NCBI GenBank assembly: GCA_964017065.1
Contig: OZ024789.1
Coordinates: 11,180,914 to 11,244,913 of the forward strand
Direction of reading: 5' to 3'
Origin: Haliclona indistincta
Lineage: Eukaryota; Porifera; Demospongiae; Haplosclerida; Chalinidae
Length of the DNA stretch: 64,000 bases
Below are positions 53,284-62,344 of this stretch, one piece after another. The first letter of the stretch is position 1. Each line of letters begins with the position of its first letter. The translations under genes were made by a program, and so were the position numbers. The notes under the pieces are model-generated. The model searched no databases and had not been told where the DNA came from. It worked only from the letters and a program-made list of their open reading frames with translations.

Positions 53284-54544
53284 TAGGGAGACACGGTAGT
53301 GTCTCCCTATGTAGGGATGAACGAGAAAACAAGATGGCGGCTACATACAATGTATTAGCGTTCAAGCGCTGATATTTCGCCTGGTGTTGAATTTTAGACG
53401 TCTTTAGACACTTAGATCTGCTCTCTGGCGTTGCCCCATCTTACAGTAGCAAGGAGATTGCTCGAAATTGTTACTAAAGTGACGAACCTGTAAACGGTGA
53501 AAATCGAGTTTCGTCATCTTCGTTTTCTTCTTTCTTCTTTCTTTCTTTCTTTCTTCTTTCTTCAACTCGCCTAGCGCCTTTACGCGAGCAGTGCCGAGAC
53601 CAAAACATCCACGAACGGTCGTGAAATTCTCCTGGCATGTGCCTTTTGAGCTTTGTTTTTAGCGTAACGGCGATCTAAGTTCCGCGATTTCTCGATCGTG
53701 ATCCATTGTCAGCTTAGTGTTAGACGCCATTATTGTGATTGCGCAATACGCACGTGACCAATTAGCAATGGGTAGTGCACGTGACCAAGCAGCTAAAGTA
53801 TCGCTGCGCCGTGTGGATGATTGGATCACTATCACGGAGAACACACACCCGGCATTTGTCTGGAGTCTTCGAAGAACGGTAAGCTCGTGTAGGATCGCCA
53901 TTCTGCACTTGCCAGATAGTTATAACCGCCGTGTAGATCTACAAGCAAGTGTGGGCGGGGCTCGTATGCACTGCATACATGCGTAGGCGACTAGGCAGAC
54001 CTGATACTAGGCAGACCTGATATATGATTTTAGCTACAAGTTTAAGAAAAGCCATCAACAACAGGAATACTAAACTAATGGTGGAAACAAAGACTTCTCT
54101 GTACATGCATGATATTGAACTGCACTTCACTAAAAAGAAAAAAGGACACAAACAAGAAATTAAAAAGATTTCTATCGAAATCAAAAGGATGTAGTGATGA
54201 AGAAATCTACCACTGGTTCACAATGTAAACCAACAAGGAACAAGCATAGAATGGTAACACGATTGACTTGCTAACAGACCATAGATCCCTACATCTGTGG
54301 CTGTACATAAGATCAATATTTTGTCACAAGCTGAATTCTATTCAAAGTGTCAGTCAACAGTAAATAGCTTAACTAGCTATAGTCTGGCCACAGCAGCCAC
54401 TGATGTAGGGATCTATGGTCTGTTAGCAAGTCAATCGTGTTACCATTCTATGCTTGTTCCTTGTTGGTTTACATTGTGAACCAGTGGTAGATTTCTTCAT
54501 CACTACATCCTTTTGATTTCGATAGAAATCTTTTTAATTTCTTT
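53284..54544. mobile_element. 1.26-kb composite insertion
   Basis: Absent from the first segmental copy, where aaaggtat is followed directly by aatagagaag (29624-29640). The left part begins agggagacacggtagtgtctccct, a terminal hairpin, and repeats the element seen at 51290. The right part is a foldback (about 54160-54544) with arms of about 135 bases. A plus-strand frame at 53717-53986 is unrecognised. Confidence 0.75.
54160..54544. repeat. Foldback with arms of about 135 bases
   Basis: The left arm (about 54160-54295) contains gatttctatcgaaatcaaaa and ctagcctt-free sequence ending atccctacatc. The right arm (about 54402-54540) is its near-perfect reverse complement, starting gatgtagggat. 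The inner gtaggga ends match those of the foldback at 59083. Confidence 0.8.
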
Positions 54545-54589
54545 AATAGAGAAGTTGCGCAGTTTACCGTTCACGCAAAACGGCATATC

Positions 54590-54640
54590 CCAGCGTACTT
54601 CCTTTCAGACAGCGAACACGTCTGAAAGGAAGTACGCTGG
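54590..54640. repeat. Perfect 21-bp hairpin created in one segmental copy
   Basis: Arms 54590-54610 and 54620-54640 are exact reverse complements (ccagcgtacttcctttcaga...). The other copy (about 29679-29725) has the left arm and loop but a different following sequence, so the right arm was made by a local inverted copy event. Confidence 0.88.
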
Positions 54641-55835
54641 CGTTAGCATTAGCGATTCAGCCTCCTAACTCCATCTCAAAGACAGTAAATTTTATCTCCT
54701 ACGTAAAGAAAGTGGAGCGCTAGTGCACTTGGCGACTGTATGATTTACCGTGTCACCGTGAACGGTAAATTGCGCAACCTCTCTAACAGCTGCAGTTTAC
54801 TGTGCATGTGAAATGGTGGCATTTCACCGAGGCATCTGCACCCTTGGTGCTTTATTACCTGTGCGCAGTATGCGCGAGGGTTATGCGTTTGTGTCCGTCT
54901 GTGTGTATATATATATATATATGTGTGTGTGCGTGTCGTCAAAAAACACGCTTGTTTGCGTCTTACCGCTCGAAAATCTCCATGAAAACACTCTCTGCAG
55001 CTTCTCCACTGAATTTATAGTCCTAAGATGTTTTCTGTGCTGGCAAGCCTTGCTCGAGCGGCTAATCCATGGCTTTCTAAAGCTACGTGTTCTTTTAAGA
55101 GCATTTTACGGTATTGTGGGTGTGTCACCCAACCTCCTATCCATATCGACGTCCTCACTCAGTCTCAATTTATCTGGAGCTGTCGATGGATTGCAGTAAT
55201 GCTGGAGTAGTCGTGTACTGACTATGTAGATCTTAGCTCAGCGCACGGTATGTGTTCATTAGTTGTTGATATCGACTTACATATTTTCGAAGGTTGAGGT
55301 TCAGGCAGTGATTATGTGTAGGAAGTTATGATTGAAAATTGTACAAATTATTACACAATTGACAATATACTCATGAGTTTATGAAGATTGTATAGAGACA
55401 AATGTTGCATCATGATTAGAATAGGATAATAAACGTGCATGAACAATTAAGTCTACAAATCTGATTTCTTCAAACACTATTGTGTATACTAAATGCATGA
55501 TTCAGCGCACGGGTATGTGTTCCATTGAACTCTAGTCTTTCTAGTGGTTATGGTGATCCCTATGGGTGCATGAATATCATCAGGTGAAATACTGGATGGC
55601 AGTGACATCACTGCACCTTCTGCAACTAGTAGTGTGTGTTGTGTTTACCAGTAGAGGAGGAGTGGAAGTTAGTCTAACAGCACTCCTGCTAACAGTTTCA
55701 TAGATTCAGAGAAAATGACAAAATAACAATTCAGCTCTTGTACAATAGTTATTCTCAAGTGGTCTATGGTAGCATACACAATGTTTACTGTCTAGTGGAC
55801 AAAATATGCAAGAGATAAGAATTAATGGACGATGC

Positions 55836-56897
55836 TCATTTGACATAAATTTCAACACGTTCCAGTCCAATATTTTCATCGTCAGCTGGTTGGCTTAAGC
55901 AGACCCTCATCAGGATATCATCATTAGTAGGGCTCAGCATGTTCCTGTTGAACCAAGGCAAGGTTGGACTGGTACAACATGGTCCTTCAGTCCCTCCACA
56001 CTGCATGCCATCCCACAGAGGATCATCAGTATACCATTGTGGGGAAAAATTATCAAGAACACCAGACTCACAGTAGTAGTCATTGCCTACGTATGAGGGA
56101 ACAAGGCTTTCCGCACCATTAGTGTTGCAAGGACAAGCAGAGTTTGTATGGACGGTTCCTTCTTCTGTCAAACCAGCAGCGTATGTCCATAGATGATTTG
56201 GTGGAGTACCATAGGTTATGGAGACACCATCAACATAGTTACCACTCAGTGGTCCAGAGGATATAAAAGCATCTGGTGTATAAAATGCATACCCTCGTAC
56301 AAATCCACACACTTGTGTGTAGTTGTGTCCAAAGTTGTCTGTGTCTATTCCAGTACATCCAGCAGCTGTATTACTACGAGTGCAGAACCTGACACCGTCT
56401 TGTGTTGTTAGACTAAAGCCTGCAGGACACTGACTGGATGGATCAGTCATGTCTAGTCGAAACACTCTTGTCCAGCCTCCTTTTCCTCCACAGTTGGCTC
56501 CCTCCATGTCACAGTAGACCTGCACTAGACTGCCATTAGCAGTCTGGATCTGATAGTAGCCTGAAGAGGCTGATGGGTTGCAGCGATGAATATCCATACA
56601 TGTATTCAAAGGAGGGCTACACTGCAGAGACACATGTCATAGATCTGTTACAAGTTATTGCTTACAGTGTTCATCAAACTGTCACAATACTGTGGTAGAC
56701 GTGATCCTGGATTAGTCATGGTGTATGCCTTGCAAGCAGCAATATCGAGAGCTCTGTCACAGTCATGGCTCCCTCGTGAATAGCACTCCTCTTGAGCTAG
56801 AAAATGTGTGTAAAATGTATGTCCTCTACTCACTGGTCTTACCTTTGACGATGCTAACCCACAGTAGAAGGAGAGCAGAAGATAGAACACAAAGCAT
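55836..56897 (-). CDS. Secreted fibrinogen-related protein E
   Basis: Three exons on the minus strand: 56897-56843 (signal peptide MLCVLSSALLLLWVSIV), 56796-56666 and 56621-55836; 323 residues. Counterpart of gene A in the segmental duplication and almost identical at its C-terminus (LSQPADDENIGLERVEIYVK). The first variable loop is shortened (AFYTPDAFISSGPL), and the second reads TEEGTVHTNSACPC. The codon for the first of the two usual start methionines is changed, so translation starts one codon later. Confidence 0.82.
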
Positions 56898-56944
56898 CAC
56901 TTCTAACAGTTTATTTTAAACAGGTAAAATTTCTACGAGAAGAT

Positions 56945-57020
56945 TCCTCTTATATAGGGATATAAAACAAGCGTGATGTATGACGTAGCTGTTCTACTTC
57001 TGTGATCTGATTGGTCAGAA
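56945..57020 (-). promoter_or_regulatory. Promoter of gene E: TATA, CRE-like, CCAAT
   Basis: cttatatagg, gtatgacgtagctg and ctgattggtcag in the usual order. A second CRE/CCAAT module (gtatgacgtagctgttctac ... ctgattggtctg) lies at about 57208-57250. Confidence 0.7.
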
Positions 57021-57469
57021 TAGAAATGCTATAATTATGATGAATGATTGTCATCCACTACAGCTGCTGTTGAATATAATTTTGTACAAATTGTTAAATT
57101 TTTCACGTTTTTTCTCATGTTTGATGTAAGGATATATTACAAATCTTCTACTCATGCGAATGTTGAACAATAATTAGGCAAAGAGTTATACATGTATAGT
57201 TCATGATGTATGACGTAGCTGTTCTACTTCTGTAATCTGATTGGTCTGAATAGATACAGGATAATAATCACAACGCACCACACGTAACGCACTGTTAAAA
57301 TTATCTTTTTCTCATGTATGATGTACTGATCCTACTTGTGTGAATGTTTTATTATAAATCGTGTTTTATACACATATACTTTTTATCTGTTATCTGTCAC
57401 ATCTTGTTCTGTGGTTGTATATTGTTATGTACCTGACTTGTGGCTTACTCAGTCTCACCTCATGAATTC

Positions 57470-57548
57470 ACAAATGTATGCTCCTGCAGTGATACTATGT
57501 ACTGCTATACATGTACATGTCACTAGTGAGTGATACTATGTACTGCTG
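57470..57548 (+). repeat. Two-unit precursor of the terminal satellite
   Basis: gtactgctatacatgtacat plus gtcactagtgagtgatact is followed by a second unit start. The surroundings (ttgtggcttactc, catgaattcacaaatgtatg) are the same as just before the large array at 62345. Confidence 0.85.
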
Positions 57549-57819
57549 TGGTTGTCATGAGTGACATAATTTGTTTAGTAACATTAAGATCCTCTCGTGG
57601 TTCAGCTTCTTGTAGTCACGTATTCTGATACTGTTCATGGTGATCCCCATGGGTGCATGAATATTATCAAGAGAAATACTGGATGGCAGTGACATCACTG
57701 CACCTTCTGCAACTAGTAGTGTGTGTTGTGTATATCAGTAGAGGAGGAGTGGAAGTTAATCTAACAACACTCCTGCTAAGAGCTTCATAGATTCAGAGAA
57801 ATGACAAAATTATCATTGC

Positions 57820-59778
57820 CGATCGGCAATGATATGTAGGGATGACCTCGAATTAAGATGGCGGCTACTCATGTGTGAAAATGAGTTTTCGCACATATCT
57901 CTACTATTATACATTTATACTGCATTTTAACTTTCTCTAAGTGACTCTGAAGTGTAAGCGCTTGCAGGACGTCTATGAAAGTCGCCGGGACTGCTTGTTT
58001 GACGACGAAAATCAAGACAGAGAGCATTTGCAGATCTTCGCTGTTATAGCGTTTCTTGAGATTCCAGACATCTAGGATTGATCATGCGATTGTTCTGAGC
58101 ATGGAAATACCTTTGGCGAAGCTGACAGACGTTTCTAAAGTGGTAAACTGAAATCGCCGCCCACGCGAATTGTTCATCTTTCTTCTTCTTCTTCTTTGAC
58201 AAGCATAGCGCTGTCCTGAGTGAACGAATCACTACCAAACCTGCACCATCGCATGTGTATATATCTGGGTTAGTGCACTTACTTCTTAGATAGGCATCAA
58301 ACACTACCAGAAGCGAGTAATCCTTGAAAAACATGGTTTTTGGACCGTTTTGGACTAGCCACTTCATTAATTAACCCTCTTGTCGCTTCTTATCATTAAC
58401 TCCGCCCACATCAGTTTTGCAGCTATCTCGCTACTGCGTTTTGTCTCTGCTCTGGACGCTTCAGCGCGCAAGCCAAAGGTATGAAAATGTGTCTAGACCA
58501 GTACTATACCCTAAATAACACTGATCTGTTCGTTAAAGCTTCAGATGGCGGGTTAAAGCTGGCTTACACATACGTGAACAACTTGAGTATTCTGAGCATA
58601 CCGGCGGCAAGATTCTACGCACAGTAAGGTTCCTACACCACGCAGCGTAAGTTGTAAAGGACTAGAAGCCTCTGTGCGTGTGATATTGACATCAACAAGA
58701 TTCTACTAGGCGTGCTCCTACTATTTAGGCTCGCTGCAACATGAATTGTCAGTTTTGTCACTAGTGCTAGTCTCTTCTTCATCCATTACAATACTAACAA
58801 GTATCATGTTGTCAAATCATACCTGGACTTGACATTATGCTGTCTGCGTCCTCAACCTCTTCAACTATTTTAAACCTTTCAATTAAAATGATTATTCTTG
58901 TGATTGGTAATATTAAACATTTAAACCACACTCCTTACTCTCAAGAGGCTGTGCACGTTCACATCTCTGCTAGACTAGTATCTATATACTGCCCACAGAG
59001 TTGTAAAAATGAAATAACATCTAACATAGAATACAACTAATAAGTTCAAACTGATAGTGATCAAAAAAGTAACAGGAACAAGTAAAGTAAAAAACCTTTA
59101 ATAAAAAAAAACTGAAAAGTGTAGGGATGACTCTTAGAAAAAGGAAAGGAACAAGATGGGATGATGCTTGCAAAAGTAAAGGAACAAGATGGAATAATGC
59201 TTGCAAATGTAAAAGTCTCAAGTATCCCTACATCAGCGGCTTGAAGGAGGATGCAGTCCGATAGAGTAATTGACGGTTGTGAATAACTAGAGGTATCTGT
59301 GTTTAGGAGGACGCAGTCCGATGAAGTAGTTGACAGTTTTAAATAAGCTGCAGGTAGCTGTGTTTGGAGGACGCAGTCCGATGAAGTAGTTGACAGTTGT
59401 GAATAAGCTGCAGATAGCTGTGTTTGGAGGACGCAGTCCGATGAAGTAATTGATGGTTGTAACAGGTATAGGAAGAGGATTCCACACTTGTCAGTTGCAC
59501 GTCATTGTAGCAAGCCGCTGATGTAGGGATACTTGGGACTTTTACATTTGCAAGCATCATCCCATCTTGTTCCTTTACTTTTGCAAGCATCATCCCATCT
59601 TGTTCCTTTACTTTTGCAAGCATCATCCCATCTTGTTCCTTTACTTTTGCAAGCATCATCCCATCTTGTTCCTTTACTTTTGCAAGCATCATCCCATCTT
59701 GTTCCTTTACTTTTGCAAGTGTCATCCCTACACTTTTCAGTTTTTTTTATTAAAGGTTTTTTACTTTACTTGTAATTA
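57820..59778. mobile_element. About 1.96-kb insertion downstream of gene F
   Basis: The conserved downstream flank of the family (gacaaaatta...ataacaattcagctc) is split here. The left end starts tcattgccgatcggcaatga, a short palindrome, followed by gtagggatgacc; the right end is a foldback (59083-59770). Several open frames (58044-58367 -, 58837-59040 +) are unrecognised. Probably composite. Confidence 0.65.
59083..59770. repeat. Foldback with 33-bp tandem repeats in its arms
   Basis: Outer arms: taaaaaacctttaat... on the left and its reverse complement on the right. Inner arm repeats of gcaagcatcatcccatcttg plus ttcctttactttt (33 bp) occur about six times on the right (59540-59735) and about three times, inverted, on the left (59130-59215). 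The centre has four copies of a roughly 57-bp repeat containing ggacgcagtccgatgaagta (59245-59455). Confidence 0.85.
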
Positions 59779-59894
59779 TTAATAACAATTCAGCTCTTGC
59801 ACAATAGTTATTCTCAAGTGGTCTATGGTAGCATACACAATGTTTACTATCTAGTGGACAAAATATGCAAGAGATAAGAATTAATGGACGATGC

Positions 59895-60980
59895 TCATTT
59901 AACATAGATTTCAACACGTTCCAGTCCAATATTTTCATCCCCAGCTGCTTGGTTTAAGCAGACCCTCATCAGGATATCATCATTAGTAGGGCTCAGCATG
60001 TTCCTGTTGAACCAAGGCAAGGTTGGACTGGTACAACATGGTCCTTCAGTCCCTCCACACTGCATACCGTCCCACAGAGGATCATCAGTATACCATTGTC
60101 GGGAAACAGCAGCTCCATCAAGAGCACTAGACTCACAGTAGTAGTCACTGCCTACGTATGAGGGAACAAGGCTTTCCACACCATTAGTGTTGCAAGGACA
60201 AGCAGAGTTTATATCGATGAAGATTCCTGCTTCTGACAAACCAGCAGCGTACGTCCATAGATGATTTGGTGGAGTACCATAGGTTATGGAGACACCATCA
60301 ACATAGTTACCACTCAGTGGTTCAGAGGATCGACCAAGTGGTCCAAAAGCATCGGGTGTATAGTATGCATACCCACGCACAAATCCACACACTTGTGTGT
60401 AGTCGTGTCCAAAGTTGTCTGCGTTTATTCCAGTACATCCATCAGCTGTATTACTATGAGTGCAGAACCTGACACCGTCTTGTGTTGCTAGACTAAAGCC
60501 TGTAGGACACTGACTGGATGGATCAGTCATGTTTAATCGAAACACTCTTGTCCAGCCTCCCTCTCCTCCACAGTTGGCTCCCTCCATGTCACAGTAGACC
60601 TGCACTAGACTGCCATTAGCAGTCTGGATCTGATAGAAGCCTGAAGAGGCTGATGTGTTGCAGCGATGAATATCCATACATGTATTCAAAGGAGGGCTAC
60701 ACTGCAGAGACACATGTCATAGATCTGTTACAAGTTATTGCTTACAGTGTTCATCAAACTGTCACAATACTGTGGTAGACGTGATCCTGGATTAGTCATG
60801 GTGTATGCCTTGCAAGCAGCAATACCGAGAGCTCTGTCACAGTCATGGCTCCCTCGTGAATAGCACTCACCTTGAGCTAGAAAATGTGTGTAAAATGTAT
60901 GTCCTCTACTCACTGGTCTTACCTTTGATGCTGTTAACCCACAGTAGAAGGAGAGCAGAAGATAGAACACAAAGCATCAT
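59895..60980 (-). CDS. Secreted fibrinogen-related protein F
   Basis: Three exons on the minus strand: 60980-60923 (signal peptide), 60876-60746 and 60701-59895; 331 residues. It matches the family through GFYQIQTANGSLVQVYCDME, GGWTRVF, YVDGVSITYG, HLWTYAAG, DPLWDGMQCG and VEIYVK. Peculiar residues: FCTHSNTADGCTG where the others read FCTRSNTAAGCTG, and a hydrophobic second loop (SEAGIFIDINSACPC). The downstream flank is disrupted by the insertion at 57820-59778 and the upstream flank by one at 61422-62213. Confidence 0.82.
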
Positions 60981-61024
60981 TTCTAACAGTTTATTTTAAA
61001 CAGATAATATTTCTACGTGAAGAT

Positions 61025-61101
61025 GCCTCTTATATAGGGATATAAAACGAGCGTGATGTATGACGTAGCTGTTCTACTTCTGTGATCTGATTGGTCAGAA
61101 T
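61025..61101 (-). promoter_or_regulatory. Promoter of gene F: TATA, CRE-like, CCAAT
   Basis: cttatatagg, gtatgacgtagctg and ctgattggtcag as at A, D and E. A second CRE/CCAAT module is at about 61288-61330. Confidence 0.7.
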
Positions 61102-61421
61102 AAAAATGCTATAATTATGATGAATGATTGTCATCCACTACAGCTGCTGTTAAATATAGTTTGTACAAATTGTTAAAATTTTCACGTTTTTTCTCATGTT
61201 TGATGTAAGGTTATATTACAAATCTTCTACTCGTGTGAATGTTGAACAATAATTAAGAAAAGAATTATACATGCATAGTTCGTGATGTATGACGTAGCTG
61301 TTCTACTTCTGTAATCTGATTGGTCAGAATAGATACAGGACGCACCACACGTACCGCACTGTTAAAATTATCTTTTTCTCATGTATATGATGTACTGATT
61401 CTACTCGTGTGAATGTTTTAT

Positions 61422-62213
61422 TGCCGAGCGCCTTAGCGCGAGGCATGTAATCGCGGAGTACTGTGTCGAAATTGTATGTTTGTATATATGTATATATATA
61501 TATATATGTCACGCTTAGGAATGCAATCAGTCCATATGGCGAGGTCCATACTGTAGTATTGTATGCGAGGGCCACGAGGGCAGCAATTGCAAGGCCCCGG
61601 GATTGCACGTTCTTTCATAACTACTCGACGTTCTTTCATAACTCGACTACAAAATGGACGATTTGCCTTCCCATCTCGCTTTCCATGCACCGCCCTCATC
61701 AGCGATACTGTGACTGATGCTGCAGCAAGAACCAGGGCTTTGGCACGGGAGGGGAAGCGCAGACAGCGTGAACTTAAAGAGAGACACCACTGCTACTCGG
61801 TAAAAGCATAATCCCGCGCTGTATTTACTCTCCATTACAAATAATAGAGCAAACAGACTTTCACACCTTCGAATTCGTGAAAGGGCTAACAAAAGACTGT
61901 CTACAGAAACTGAAGAACAGGTTATGATTCTTGACTCAATGCTAAGACATTTCATGCTTATGACTCCTCCTTTTTCCCGGACACTGTTAAACTATGGTAC
62001 CTGCTGATCATGAGATTGTCCCTGCAGCAGATTGTCTCCGCTTCATGATGCCTTCATCCCTCTCTGATTTCAAGAGAGATATTTGTGGCTATCGATCTAA
62101 TTTAATCTAGTAACTTATGTTGTTTGTCTTTTCTTTTGGTTGGTACCATGCATTATTATTATTAATGAATTTTATTTCCGTGCGAGGCAAATACATGCTG
62201 TAAGTATACCTAG
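61422..62213. mobile_element. About 790-base insertion in the gene F upstream flank
   Basis: Gene E's flank reads tgttttattataaatcgtg without a break (about 57346-57364). Here tgttttatt and tataaatcg are separated by about 790 bases. The plus strand holds arginine-rich codons (ARTRALAREGKRRQREL; SHLRIRERANKRLSTE) broken by stops, which recall charged N-terminal repeats of some transposon proteins; family not determined. A TA dinucleotide run lies near 61490. Confidence 0.5.
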
Positions 62214-62344
62214 TTATAAATCGTGTTTTATACACATAATTATTCTGTTTTGTCTGTTACCTGTCGCATCTTGTGTATGTGATTGTATATTGTTTATGTA
62301 CCTGACTTGTGGCTTACTCTGGCTCTCCTCATGAATTCACAAAT

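Larger units (their letters stand above)
50650..55835. other. Duplicated flank with several insertions, no supported gene
   Basis: Counterpart of 27325-31016. Added in this copy: a solo element between direct repeats (51290-51500), a 1.26-kb insertion (53284-54544), a CTTT run near 53525-53570 and a new hairpin at 54590-54640. The inverted repeat and tagacgatgg hairpin of copy 1 are present at about 51605-52410 and 52841-52978. Confidence 0.65.
48050..57230 (+). repeat. Segmental duplication, copy 2
   Basis: Collinear with 25190-32450, same orientation, but longer because of insertions at about 48197-48805, 51290-51500 and 53284-54544. It carries the intact trefoil copy 12 and fibrinogen-related gene E. 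Confidence 0.85.

Noticed and set aside
53717..53986. 89-codon + frame in the 53284 insertion
   Set aside because: No homology recognised, and it lies in transposon-like sequence absent from the sister segmental copy.
58044..58367. 107-codon minus frame with a lysine run
   Set aside because: Located in the composite insertion 57820-59778; the lysine run is a CTT microsatellite and no domain is recognisable.
59339..59725. Frame with an 11-residue repeat (MLAKVKEQDGM)
   Set aside because: Product of the 33-bp minisatellite in a foldback arm; no start context or conservation beyond the repeat.
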